Source of the DNA: Nissolia schottii | Lineage: Eukaryota > Streptophyta > Magnoliopsida > Fabales > Fabaceae | Direction: 5' to 3' | Length of the DNA: 64,000 nt | Assembly (NCBI GenBank): GCA_003254905.1 | Contig: QANU01012846.1 | Coordinates: forward strand, 236,013 to 300,012 | In this document: one piece after another, positions 11,717 through 24,168 of the stretch | How positions within the stretch are numbered: position 1 is the first letter of the stretch | Layout of the letters: the number at the start of each line of letters is the position of its first letter | Program-made: the position numbers and the translations under genes | The notes under the pieces: model-generated | Told to the model about the DNA's origin: nothing | Database searches by the model: none | Seen by the model: the letters and a program-made list of their open reading frames with translations, nothing else

Positions 11717-12462
11717 AGATTATCAAATGTTCATGTGACTAAAGCCACAGAACATAATGAGTCTTAAAAGGTGTTTGGTTTGTTGAAGAACCGAAGCACT
11801 AGATCCCATTTGGATGAATATATATTGTATTGCTAAATTATATTATTGATTACAAATTTTGTTTACTTTGAATTTCGCTTGCTTTCCTCTTTGTAATTCA
11901 AAAATCCATAATCCATTCAGTTTTTGCTTCCAAGAATATTCTTTTGTTGGTAAATGGCAATTAAGGAAACCTTAGATTTCTTTTGTTAACAAAAAGCAAA
12001 TTAGTCCTGATTACCATGTTGCAATCGAACTCCATGCACTTTTTTCGAGCATTCTTTCCAATATACAGGAAGTTTGCCGTAGTAGCTTGCATGCATTGGA
12101 TCGCATAACAATGAATAAATGTAATGTAGATGAATAATAGGAATGTATCTCTGAAAAAAAATATGAAGTATCTATCATACATCTTGTGAAATCCTCACTT
12201 CAAAATTTTAGAGTGAGGACCTCTACACCTTTGAATGAATGAAATCGATACACTTCACTGATCAAAGAGAATAGAGAACGTATAGATTCCCCCACCTCTC
12301 TAAAATAAAAATACTATCACATTGGAGGATTAAACCCCACCCCCCTTTTTTCTCGAATAGTAATTTAATAAACTCCGTCCTTTCTTCTTTTTGGTACAAA
12401 AATAAAATATTACTCTATCCTTGTAATGGGTCATGAAGTTATATATAAATCGAATCTCTAAA
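11717..12462. other. Spacer between CRM gene and MATE pseudogene
   Basis: The convergent genes on either side end here, so both 3' ends should fall in this stretch. A small hairpin with CCTCACT and AGTGAGG arms lies near 12193-12219. The rest is featureless, and no gene is seen. Confidence 0.45.
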
Positions 12463-15400
12463 CTAAGCAGTGCTTAGCTTTCGCTGCTTATACTGGTCTA
12501 AATCTCCCTTGTATAAAATGCCATTGGGAGAAAGAAGGCGCTGGAGGGCCATTGAAAAACGAGCCTAACAACCATAAAAGAATTGCATCAGAATATTTCA
12601 CGAAATAATATTATCTCTTGATGCAAGCTCTAGACCTTACTCTTGAAAAATTTGTCTATAAATACTACTCTAACACCACATTTAGGTGCACTCAAAATAA
12701 AAGTGGGTCTCATTATCTTTATTGATAATACTCGCTTGTTTTTTGGACACCAGCCAGCATTATTATGAGTGCACTTCAATGTGAGAAGTCAGAGTTCTAT
12801 CTATACAAGAATTTTTCCTTACTCTTACCCATTGAAATCCTGCGAGGGCAAGCCTGCCTTGCAAACCATATCTGCTGCTTAAGATCTGGGAGCATCAGGA
12901 AAATTGAGTGTTTAAGGAGGCAAAATGGATCAAGCAATATTTTTATGTACACCAAGAGATGAAGAGAAAGTTGTTACCATTAATACTAGCGAACCCAGAC
13001 AAAAGCATCCACTCATTGACAAACTTATATATTTTAGATCCCCTCCAGCCTGCATTGCAATCAAAGCTGTCAGTCATATAACGCATGCAGAAGAGACCTA
13101 CGAATCAAACCAGTCATGGCAATGCATGGGCGTAAGACCGACTAGGTGAGCCAACGCCTGTTGGCAGAATACTTGCATACTATTGGTTCAATTTCATTCA
13201 TTTGGCTTCTAACAACACAATTGAGTTGAGCAAGTTTAAAAGCAATCACAAAATGTAGAAGCACATGAGCCATTCCATGGAGAATGTCCTTAAACATCCT
13301 AGAAGAGCAAATTTATGAGAAGGAATAGTACGCTATGTTTACTTTCCCATTTATAGTGAAGTTGAAATGAACATACCATCAATGTTCCCTCAAGGCCGTG
13401 TGTAGGGGGTGTCATAGCCAGTGCTATAGTATGGAATCAGCACACTATGCATCTGCAAGGTCACAAAATACAGTAGTTGTTAGGATCAGAGAAAAGCCTC
13501 CTTAATATGGAAAGTTTATACTAGGCGGAACCGAAAGGATAAGGAAGCAGCCTAGTTAGTTTATCTTTTTATCTTTATTAGTTTATTTTTAATTGTCAGC
13601 ATTTATCTAGTTATTATCTTAATGGCATTTAGGAGTTAAATTAGGAATAACAACTATTATAAATAGGAGCATCCTCCTTAGGTTAGGGTGTGGATTTATT
13701 ATTGAGTTGTTGAGGGAACCAGCCCTTGAAGAGGAACCAGCCTCTTGATTTTATTCAATAATATCCAATTTTACTTATTAAATCCTTTTTATTTGTTCTT
13801 GCCTGTTGGGTCCCAAAAACGACCTAACAGTAGTTAACAGCTGAGATTGGTCTGTAGTCCACAACTATGTTTAATTCACACAGATCTCCGCATTTCCACC
13901 CATTTTCACTGTTGCTTATTTAGAACTTGAATAATGCATATCATGATTTATTTAAAATCATAAGCTCTAAAATTAACAACCAGCCAACTAAAAAGTAACA
14001 CACTGATACGTTTTTAAGTATCAATACTTGATTGAAACTAACTTTTATTACTGCCACATCTTTTGATGCAAATGTGCGAAGGATTAAAAGGACAACAATG
14101 GTTACAAATGTATAGAAAAAGAAACTTGGTGAACTGGTGGATACAAACCATAAAAGCGTATAATTGTTCATTGGCATCCTTATACATATTGCAAACAAAG
14201 GAGATACTGACAATATCTCATTTAAACAAAAACAAAAGAACTGACCTGCAGGATGACCATCTGATCTGGTGTAAAAATGTAGGGGAATAACCATGGAACA
14301 CATGTTCCAACAATTCCTAACAATGTTCCAAGCATAGCTCCGATTGTCACAAGAGACCTTAGAAGCAACCGGGCCTATTGGTATAAAATAATCAGAAAGG
14401 ATTTAGAGCCGAATATCACTTGATCTAATTGCATTGAGAGTATCAGCAAAACTGAAGAGTAAAGAGAACCGAGTATCATTTTTAAAACCACCCTACCCAA
14501 CCAAAATGACAAGAGAGGAGAGAGATCTTTGCAACTCAAAGAAATTTTTGTGATATTGCACATAAGCATGCAACACTAACCTTTGACAAACTCCGATTTA
14601 CTCCAAATATCAATTCAGGCATAAATGCTTGAGCAGTTTGGGAGAGAGGTTCACCCCATACTGTACACATGCTAAAGGTTTGGAGCATGACCTGAAGTAA
14701 GAGTTCAATTATCACTGCCCTGAAATTTGGTTTTCAGCCAATGCGCAGATAGAAATGGTAACGAAATGGAAGAAAGGAGTAAGACTAACCTGATGAGCAG
14801 CCACTGTATGTGTACCCATTGCGTAGCAAAATATATAAGTAGTGAGTAGAAAGACACCTAAACATTGGAAGTTTAAATTACATTAAAATTAGATTACTCC
14901 AGATAAATCCACATATTTAGTGGTACAACCTTTGACATCATTGTCACAAATACAGGAGCAGCAAGCCTAAGTATCGTCAGAAGTTCCTTCCCTGAAGGAA
15001 TGGAGAAGGAAAATGCATTGTATCCCTTCTTGTTTAGAGCTGGAATCATCATATAAGCAGCAACAACCTAGAAACAGCAAGGGAAGAGGACAATCAGTAT
15101 ATAATGATTTGATTACTTTAAAAACAAGTGGAAACATATATAATAATACAGTTAATGTATCATGATGGAGTCTGTTCAGCATACTTGTGATGCCATTGTA
15201 GCCCATGCAGCCCCTGCAATACCATAGCCTAAATAGGTGCACAAAAATATATCACCAATGCCATTTACAACGGTAGCAGCAGCCAAAGCCATCAAGGGTC
15301 CCAAGGAATCTTTTATGCCAAGACTGAAGAAAGTGAATACAAAGACAAAATTAAATTAAGAAGACAATGCTTACCATATTATTGAAATCGCACAAGCAAA

Positions 15401-17804
15401 GGTTGAGACTAAGCATTATTAAGCTCAGCAAGGGTAAGATAAACACATAAAGGTTTGCTTACATTGCTTAAAGAAAAATTTAGGAAAACCCAAAAAGAGG
15501 AATATCATATTTTCATGTGAAGTATAAAAAACAAAAACAAGTGAAATATCATCAACGTGTAGCAGGCAGCTAAGAAATGTCAAAGCAAGGATAGATTGGC
15601 AAATTGTTTCTATGTAAATATTAAGACAACCTCTATCATCAAATTGAACAAAATTTCAATACAATATAAACACTTCATGAAATATATGTAGCATCAAGAC
15701 TTGAGCAGTATCTGAGATTTGACATTAAAGTTTGCAACCTCTCACTTCACATAACAACACATGAAAAATAAATAAAATATTTGCACCTCGCACTCTGAGC
15801 AATCCATCCAACAAGTAAAGCAGGCCATGCCAAGCCTCGAATCTAACACCAAAAACAAGTCATTATTGTTAACCAAAAGCCACTGAAGTAAATGAAACAG
15901 AGGAGAACACCACAGCTGCATAATTTAAAAAAAAAAAACAATAAAAAACATGAGCAAAGTCCTATTTACAAGCTTTTATCCCTTCCGATAAAGTGTTACA
16001 CTGTAATACATTCAGTTACATTTACAAGTAAATTAAATGGAAATTGATGAAGGTTTAAATTAGTTTCCTCCTTGAAATGTTTGTAACCTCTACAATTTAT
16101 AAAACATGAATTGGAGTATTCATTTTAATCAAAAGACGTATCGTCACCAGAAAACAAACCTGGACATAAGTGTTAGCTGCCGGTACTACATGTGCATTCT
16201 TTAGCCCAGTAAAAGCTGAAAAAGGTACAAACAGCAATTCATCAGTAATGGGATTGGATCTGATACCTTTTCAGCATTGTGAACTCTTGTTATCCAAAAT
16301 GTAAGGTTTGAAGCGCTCCATTTTCAATACCAGTGAGTGTTGCTGCACCAAATAAACTATTGAACAGTAGCATCACGAAGCCACACACTAACCCAACAAA
16401 AAGCAACACAGATATGTGTTGCTGCACTTCTTCTCTGTCCTACACAAACATATGTACTCGTGAAAAAGCCGCGTAAGTCGTAGAAGTACACAGTGATAGC
16501 CACAACTAACACATACCAAAAGCATTACATCACACATGCATCCAATCAGACATTTTTCGCTTTCAACCAAACACTATCATGAAGTCCACAAATATGCCTT
16601 CATCATTTAATCAAAAAACAAATAATATTCATCAATCATTTTGAAAATAGAAAACCATATCAACAAAAATACTTTAATTTTGATACATTGTTAGCATAAA
16701 GTATTGTATTTTACAATTTACACTGCCAACCACCTTTTGTATCACTTTTAAGGCAGCTATTGCAAGAATCATATATTTTTAAGAGTTTAATTATTATGCA
16801 TTGCATTGTCATCCAATCGAATTCTTCTATATGCATTTTGAAGTAATGCGTGTAAGAGTCAATAATATTTGTTGTTGCTGATGTGACAGGATTTAATTAG
16901 ATAACACCGTAAAAAAAAAAAAAAAAAACTTCACACCGCCAAGCATAGCAATTAGACTCTATTTCTAATGACATGAAAATACCTTATTTGATTACTGAGT
17001 AGAAAATTTTGGCACTCAAAACTAAATTCTAAAATAAAAAGTAAAAAATAAAATACTAACCTGCTTGGCAAGGGCAGTAGAAACCATATTGGAAGTAGCA
17101 ACAGACAGAAACATGAACACGTAGCTCATATAATCACATACAACCGTTGCAGGACCTGCTCAAGGGAAGATAAAATAAGCCAGCTCTGTAATTGCCGTAA
17201 TTGCCTATTACTAAACAATAAGAGTTTAATTGTTATCAACTGTTTTTATGCTGAATGGCTTTTTAAGCAGTGAACAGAGTAAATTTGAAAATAAACTTTA
17301 CATTTTCGGTGCATAGCAATTAAACTCAGATAATAATCCGAACAATATTAATTGATCGCAGCAAGCATTGATCAAAATTTCAGTTACCTAAAGCAGCAAG
17401 CTCGAGCTTCCCTGACCAATAACCGCGTGTCGATGAGGCTCATGAGGGGCCCGCATATCCAAAGCCCAGTCGCGGGCCCAGTAAACATGACGGTCTCCTT
17501 CATCTGGTTCCATATACTCTGCTCCGCCAGCTCCTTCTTCTCGCCCTCACTCGCCGCTATTCCTCCATCTTCGTCTTCTTCAGTAACCTTGCCGAGTTCT
17601 CGACCTCGAATCACGCGAGCGGTTGCGAACCCTGTGCGACGGATCGTTGACGCCGCGAGGCATAAATTTGGAGGAAAGGAAGGTGGTGGGAAGAAGCGAC
17701 GAGATAGGTGATGGTGTAGAGAAGGTGAAGTTAGATAAGGGTTTTGGCGGGGAAGAGTGTGACTGTGAAGTACGAGAAACAGAGAGTGGCAGTTTGAATG
17801 CCAT
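12463..17804 (-). pseudogene. Decayed EDS5/DTX46-type MATE transporter gene
   Basis: All 14 exons of the neighbouring intact copy can be recognised, from 17384-17804 (exon 1), 17061-17155 and 16331-16439 down to 12978-13049, 12829-12885 and 12463-12564, with good splice borders. Several changes break the frame. In exon 1 the MAFKLPLS start and the conserved transit/GPATGLW part are in different frames, and there are a 1-nt loss near 17426 and a 4-nt loss near 17406. Exon 8 (14790-14857) is 68 nt against 69, and exon 11 (13377-13452) is 76 against 78. Exon 13 has a harmless 3-nt loss. Intron 10 holds a solo LTR. MATE residues are otherwise well kept, so decay looks recent, unless some gaps are sequencing errors. 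The ancestor would export a small acid such as isochorismate from plastids. Confidence 0.8.
13478..13829 (+). mobile_element. Solo LTR (LTR-retrotransposon fossil)
   Basis: A 352-bp unit begins TGTTAGG and ends CCTAACA and is flanked by the 5-bp duplication GTAGT (13473-13477 and 13830-13834). It holds a TATA-like TATAAATAGG in plus orientation. No internal coding part is present, so it is a solo LTR left after recombination. The matching 5-bp repeats suggest a fairly young insertion. It lies in intron 10 of the MATE pseudogene. Confidence 0.8.
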
Positions 17805-18861
17805 TTTTGAGGACACTGCTTTGATTTTTTTGATAGAGGGAAAAGGGGAGGGGAACTCGAAAAAGTTGTCCCTACCAACGAAAATAAATAGAGTTCAAGA
17901 CAAGAGTGGCGAAAAATGGGTTCTTATTTGCACGTTTGTTTCTTTTCGTTCTGCAGTTTCTTGTACGTTTAAAACCTTGGTCCTTTTTTTCCCCCCTTCT
18001 TTTCACTCGTTTGTCCTCTTCTTCAAGACGTCAACTTCGAGTAAGAGTCTCGTAGGGTTTTTGGACTAATATAGTTTGTAAACTTTAATTTTTGAGTTGA
18101 CAATTTTATAAACTTTAATTTGATCTGAGATGAATTAAACTAGGATTTGAAAACAAAAATGGTCAAGTTTAATTATGAAAGAGAAAAATACAAATTTTTT
18201 TGGATGAGTGAAACAATCCAAGGGCTGCAATAATTTTCTCCTTCAATGACTTTAATTATGGTTGGCCTCAAATTTGATTTTGCCTCTAAACACCAAATAT
18301 GATTGGCACTTCACTTGGAGTCACCAACTACAAACCAAACACAAGCGATCCACGATTTTACATTAGGCTTTCACTTTAACCTGTGCTGCTTATCTCATAT
18401 CATCTTAAAAGGTTTTTTGTAGCAAAAGAACAAACAAATAAATAAATATAAGACACTCTTTTTTTGAGAAAATGTGATATACTTATAGACATAATTGAAC
18501 TGCTTACCAAATTACTTTCTAATAATTATGACAATTTATTTATCTAATCTCTTAAAAAAATAGAACAAATTACTAAAAGTTTATGGATATAAGTGTAACA
18601 TTTTTTATTTTTAGGTGAAAACACATGCTCTAAATATTCAAACTAACCAATGCTAGCAGTTAGTTGTGCCACATCATTAGTTTTCACTTTTCACCAACCA
18701 TAACTTTCATTGGTTGGCTTTAAGGCTCAATCACATTGCTTTATACTACATCTATAATTGTAACCTGTCCCTTAAAATTGGAATGCTCATAGATTTGGAA
18801 GCTAACGACACGATGCTTCTATCCTTCATGCGTACAATAGATATCAAACGGGGTTTCTAAA
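17805..18861. other. Spacer between the two MATE copies
   Basis: About 1.06 kb separates the exon 1 start of the decayed copy from the stop codon of the intact copy, in a head-to-tail arrangement. It must hold the 3' end of the upstream gene and the promoter of the downstream copy. Apart from pyrimidine-rich stretches near 17980-18010, no structure is seen. Confidence 0.5.
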
Positions 18862-21800
18862 CTAGGCAGTCTTTAACTTCTGCAGCTCATACTGGCCTAA
18901 ATCTTCCGAGGATAAGACGCCATTGGGAGAGAGGAGGCGTGCAAGGGCCATTGAAAACCGAGCCTAATGATCATAAAAGCATTGCACGTCAGAGGAATAT
19001 TTCAAGAAACAATGCTTGCATTTCATGCAAAGTTTTAGATCTGAGTCTTACCCACTGAAATCCAGCGAGGGCAAACCAACACCCTGGCAAACCAAATCTA
19101 CTACTTAAGATCTGAATCAAAGGTCAATTGGGCGTTACAAATACAGCAAAATGGACCAAGCAAATGGAGTAAACTAGTAATGTTCAACAGAAGAGCAGAA
19201 AAAAATGTCATTACCGATAATACTAGAGCACCAAGACAAAAGCATCCACACGTTGACAAACTCATAAATCTTAGATCCCGTCCAGCCTGATTAAGCAAAT
19301 ATGTAATGAAGTTACAAACTTTACAATAGAGTTGTTATATAATACATTCTGTTGCCCTTACTACACTTCAAGCCAAAAAGGCTATTTAATTAGATGGTTT
19401 TTCAAATACCTCATAAGGTAAATACCCGGTGCTACTTAATTTATCCAATTTTTTTTAATAATTTTTAAAATTAAACTCATCAAATTTTGTTATCATTTCA
19501 TGTTCTATGTAATCATAATAAATTTTTCATTAGTCAAATCATTAAAAGCGTCAACTTATAAGAGTTTTAATGAGTTACGGACCATTTAAGCTTACGATGC
19601 ACCTCTCTACAAATATTGTATTGAAAAGTATTAATTTATCACATTAGACCATATACTCCATTAGTATGTCATATTAGATTATAAAATGATAATAAAATTC
19701 GACAAATTTAATTGTAAAAATTTATTAAAAAAAATGGATAAATTAAGTAATATGGAGTATTTATCCCATGAGATATGTGAGAAACCACCAATTAATAATG
19801 GGACGTGTCAAATGTATGAAATCATTACCGAATCTCCGCTTAACATCTCAAGCTTTATAAAGAGAATTGGTTTTTGACAATCTTATTTATACTGACAATC
19901 TAGGTTAGTATAGTACAACTGCTTCAACCCAATAAGACTACAAACATAAGAAAAACTCCTCAAACAATGAACTTACCAGCAATGTTCCCTCAAGGCTGAG
20001 AGTAGGAGGCGTCACAGATAGGGCTAAAAAGTATGGAATCAGCACCTTATGCATCTGCGTGATTACAAATAATTAACTACTATTTAGGCCTAGATTCTAA
20101 AAGAATACTACTATGTTTAATTCATGAAAAATCTCTACATATCCTGTCAAACAATGTAAACAAAGGAGATCGTGAAAATATCCAAGCTAAAGTTTAAAAA
20201 TTAGAGAACTGACCTCCTGGATGATCATTGGATCAGACGTAAAAGTGTAGGGGAATAACCAAGGAATAGATGTTCCAATAATGCCTAACAACAATCCAAG
20301 TATAGCTCCAATAGTTACAAGAGACCTTAGAAGCACCCAGGCCTGTTAATAGTATAAAAATTCAGGGCACATTCAAATCTACAAAACAATGTTCTGAGAG
20401 AATCTGCAGAACAGATTAATAAGGAGAGGGGAGAGAGATCCTTGGAAATCAGATTAAATTTTGGTATTTGTGATGAATGAGCAAGACAGACCTTTGCCAA
20501 ACTCCTATTTACTCCATACATCAACCCAGGCATAAATGATTGAGCAGTTTGCAAGAGAGGTTCACCCCATACTGTACCTGTGAAGTAGATTTGAACCATG
20601 ACCTGAAATAAAAGTTGAGTGATCAGTATCATTAGCCATAAATTTGGTTTTCTGAAGTGTGCAGACGGACAGTAAAGGAATGGAGTCACAAAATATGGGA
20701 CAAGAGTAAACTAACTTGGTGAGCAGCCATAGTATCTGTACCCATTGATGTAGCAAAATATATAAGAAGTGAGTAGAAAGCCACCTACAAATTGGAACTT
20801 TCAATTAAATCAAAATTTAAAAGGTTAGACTACTCCAAAAGAAATCCACAAATATAACATAGTTGTTGCAACCTTTGACATCAATGATAAAAATACTGGA
20901 GCAGCAATACTAAGTATTGACAGAAATTCTTTCCCTGAAGGAATGGATAAGGCAAACGCATTGTATCCTTTCAATTTTAGATTTCGAATCATCATATATG
21001 AAGCAACAACCTAGAAACAGAAAAGAGGGAAAGCAATGAATACAGATTTGAGTACGTTGAAAATACGCAGAACCTATTATACGATTACTGCATATCGAGA
21101 ATTTGTTCAACATACTTGTGCTACCATTGTAGCAGATGCAGCCCCCGCAATACCATAGCCTAAAATGCGGCACAAAAGTATAAGACCAACTCCATTTATA
21201 ACACTGGCAGCAACCAAAGCCTTAAGGGGTCCCCAAGAATCTTTCATACCAAGACTGCAAGGGAGAATATGAAGACAGTGAATTAAATTGACAAGCAAAT
21301 GTTTACCAAATTACTAAAATCATACCGAGAAAAGGTCAACCCAAATTTAGTATATTGCATTAAATTCTGCTTCAGGGTAAGAGAAACTTCAAAAAGGATG
21401 CTCAAACAGCTTAAAGAAAAATTTAGGTAAAACCAGAGAGAGTAAAATCCGTAGTTTCATTTAAAATATAAGAAACACACAATGTACCATCAACATTTAC
21501 CCAGAAGTATTGACAAACGAGCCTTGATATCACAGTCACAGCAATGACAAAGCTAGACGTTTTGACCAAGAGTTTCTAAGTGAATAATAGTTAAGATAAA
21601 CTCTGACCAAATTGAACAGCATTTCATAAGAATTGATTCAAACAGATATATGAAATACGAGAGCAAATATATATTTTAAACCACTCCCTTTAAAAAATCA
21701 CACGTGAGAAATAAATAGCATAATTGCATATTTGCACCTTGCACTCTGAGCAACCCATCCAATAAGTAAAGCAGGCGACGCCAAGCCTCGAATCTAAAAC

Positions 21801-23624
21801 CAAAGGATACTTGGTAAAACAAAATCACACAGAGAACGATATCTTTGCTTGGGGTATCTTATTTGCAAGCTTATATTGCTTCGTTAAAGAAAACCTAAAT
21901 TTTTTATAAAAAGAAATGAAAATGTAAATTAATTTGCTTCCCTCCACAAATTCTTATAAAATTTCCTGAACTTATTAAACTCAAACTGCAATCTTCATTT
22001 AAATTAAAGGATAAGTAATGAGAAGATTACAAACCTGCACAAAAGTAGTAGCTGCAGGCACTACATGTACATTCTTTGGCCCAGTAAATGCTGAAAAAAA
22101 AAACAAAAATAGTGAAATCATTAATCATGGGATTGGCTTTGCTACCTTTCCCCCATAAATGAATTCTTGTTCTCGAAAATGTGTTGAAGAGCACAAACAG
22201 CTAAATCGCTCCATTCTCAATACCAGTGAGTGCTGCTGCACCAAAGAACCTTGTGAACAAAAGCATCACGAAGCCACATGCTAAGCCAACACAAAGCAAG
22301 ACAGATATGTGATGCTGCACTTCTTCTCTATCCTACACGAACATATGCACTCAACAAAAGCAGCATAAACCCTAAGAAGTGCTACGTGCAGTGCACCATA
22401 AAGTAATAACACACAAAAACACCAGAATGATCAATTAAATTACTCGGTCCCAAAACTGAGTTTCAAATCCTGTACGATCAATAAAAATCTGCCATGTGTA
22501 ATTATTATGAGTAGATTTAAATTAGTTATTTACAGAAAAGTAATAGGCGATGTCAATTAATAAATGACAAAGCAGTGGTAATAAACTGATAACGAGCACG
22601 TAGATCAGCTAACATGAGGCTATTCTAGCTTAATCAAAGGTCTCGGGTTCAGGTCCTGGTTATGCAGCTGTGTTAAACCTCGTAAGGGAGAGCTTTGCCT
22701 CCCGATCCTAACCAGCTCGAATGAGATCGCCTCCAGTGGGAGGATACTTGGGGTCTAGACCAATTGATAATAATAATATCATTACCACATATCAAGACTT
22801 TGAACACATTACACTTCATAACACAAATGGTGTTAATCACTTACATATCTTCTGTGCCTCAAACAACACACATTACTTTACCAACGAAGCTAACACTTTT
22901 GTCAGTTCACAATTACGTATTCATCAATCTTTTCTATCCAAATTCCAAAAGAAGAACAAAAACTAACCTTCTTCGCAAGGGCAGTGGCAACCATATTGGA
23001 AGTAGCAATAGACAGAAACATGAACCCGTAGTTCATGTAATCGCACACAACCGTAGCAGGACCTGCTCATTCAGAAACCAAAACAAGCTTAACTAAGTAA
23101 CTAACTAACTAACAATCCATTATTATTAAACGATAAAAATCCAAACAATCAACAATGTATAAAATGCAAGCATTTCGTCAACGTTCAAAATTTCAATTAC
23201 CTAAAGCAGCAAGCTCAATTGAGCTTCCGTGACCAATAACCGCGGTGTCGATGAGGCTCATGAGGGGCCCACACAACCAAAGCCCAGTCGCGGGCCCAGT
23301 AAACATGACGATCTCCTTCATCTGGTTCCATATGCTCTGATCCGCCAGCTCCTTCCCCTCGTTCTCTTCGGAACCCTCACCGATCTGTACTTCTGCTCCT
23401 TCTTCAGAACCATCACTGAACTCTTTTGCCCGAACTACGCAAGCCGTAGCAAAACGACGTCGTCTCGAAGCTGCTATGAGTGAGCTAGAACGAAGAGTAG
23501 CATTGCTGAGAAGCGCAGGCGCAATGTAACGGAAGCGTAAATGATTGGTTGAGAATGTTGAAGGTGAAATTAGGGAAGGGGTGTGAAGAGTGCGAACAAT
23601 AGGCAGTGAGAGTCTGAGTACCAT
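18862..23624 (-). CDS. EDS5-like: EDS5/DTX46-like plastid MATE transporter
   Basis: Fourteen exons, from exon 1 to 14: 23201-23624, 22968-23062, 22224-22332, 22035-22090, 21738-21793, 21116-21254, 20873-21010, 20716-20784, 20492-20602, 20214-20342, 19977-20054, 19215-19286, 19052-19111 and 18862-18963. They sum to 545 aa with every phase consistent. The chosen start (MVLRLSLP) opens a Ser/Arg-rich transit peptide of about 75 residues. Earlier in-frame Met codons exist, but homology to the sister copy begins here. MATE hallmarks include [20 protein letters not shown] and [14 protein letters not shown] near the first helices, then 12 hydrophobic segments, with [14 protein letters not shown] near the C-terminus. 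EDS5 exports isochorismate from plastids for salicylic acid synthesis; DTX46 is its close homologue. The C-terminus ([16 protein letters not shown]) looks more like DTX46, so EDS5 function is not assured. Confidence 0.88.
19410..19772. mobile_element. MITE with inverted repeats near 95 bp, in a MATE intron
   Basis: The left arm (CTCATAAGGTAAATAC, then GCTACTTAATTTATCCA) is matched over about 95 bases by the reverse complement of the right arm (CTCATGGGATAAATAC, then TTACTTAATTTATCCA). A short unpaired middle separates them, and the unit is about 363 bp. No convincing target duplication is seen. It lies inside intron 11 of the intact transporter, and its transcript would form a long hairpin. 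Confidence 0.65.
22595..22765 (+). mobile_element. SINE-like tRNA-derived repeat (candidate)
   Basis: A Pol III-type B box GGTTCAGGTCC lies at 22646-22656. An A-box-like TAGATCAGCTAACATGAGG lies about 40 bases upstream, and a moderately GC-rich body follows that differs from the AT-rich intron around it. A GATAATAATAATA stretch ends it. The unit is antisense to the transporter, in its intron 2. No clear target duplication was found, so this is tentative. Confidence 0.4.
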
Positions 23625-24159
23625 TTTAAAAATAAAATAAACAATTGAAGGGGAAAAAAAATGAAGAAAATGTGGAAGGGGAAGGTTAACCAGAGGCTCC
23701 AATAAAAGGGAGGGTTGAGGACAAGGAAGCGGAAGAAATTGGAGGGAGTGGTTTGGAATGGTGACACGACACGAGGTGTGAGTATGATTGGAAAAGGATG
23801 AATTTGAAAGGGAAACTAGTTGTTGCTTGGCGGTTTCCTCTTCTATTCTCCTTTCGGAACATCTACTTCTGTCCCTCCATGATTGAAATGGTGGGTCGTT
23901 GCTAATTTTAGCCATTAGATTTGTGTAAAATGACATCAATCATCAACTGTAGTTATCCATATTCAATATACCTTTTTTCAGAAGGATTCTCTAAACTAAA
24001 TCGAAAAATTGGTGGATGGATTAATAAAATAAGAATAAATTCATTTATTATTTTATTAATTTAATGATAAAATATTTTATCTCATCTTTCAAAATAAGTG
24101 ATCTTACATTAAAGTAGGGATGATAATAAATATTTGTGAATATGAATATATACACTTTA
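23625..24159 (-). promoter_or_regulatory. Upstream region of the intact MATE gene
   Basis: The first 300 bases carry an open frame continuous with exon 1, which could be a leader or an N-terminal extension; I treat it as 5' untranslated because the composition is low complexity. No TATA box can be assigned with confidence. Beyond it lies plain AT-rich spacer up to the inverted-repeat element. Confidence 0.35.
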
Positions 24160-24168
24160 TTATTTATA

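Noticed and set aside
17384-17878. A 164-aa protein starting MVGTTFSSS in front of the MATE pseudogene
   Set aside because: It is the exon 1 region read in the second frame; similarity to the intact copy starts at MAFKLPLS in another frame, so this N-terminus is a by-product.
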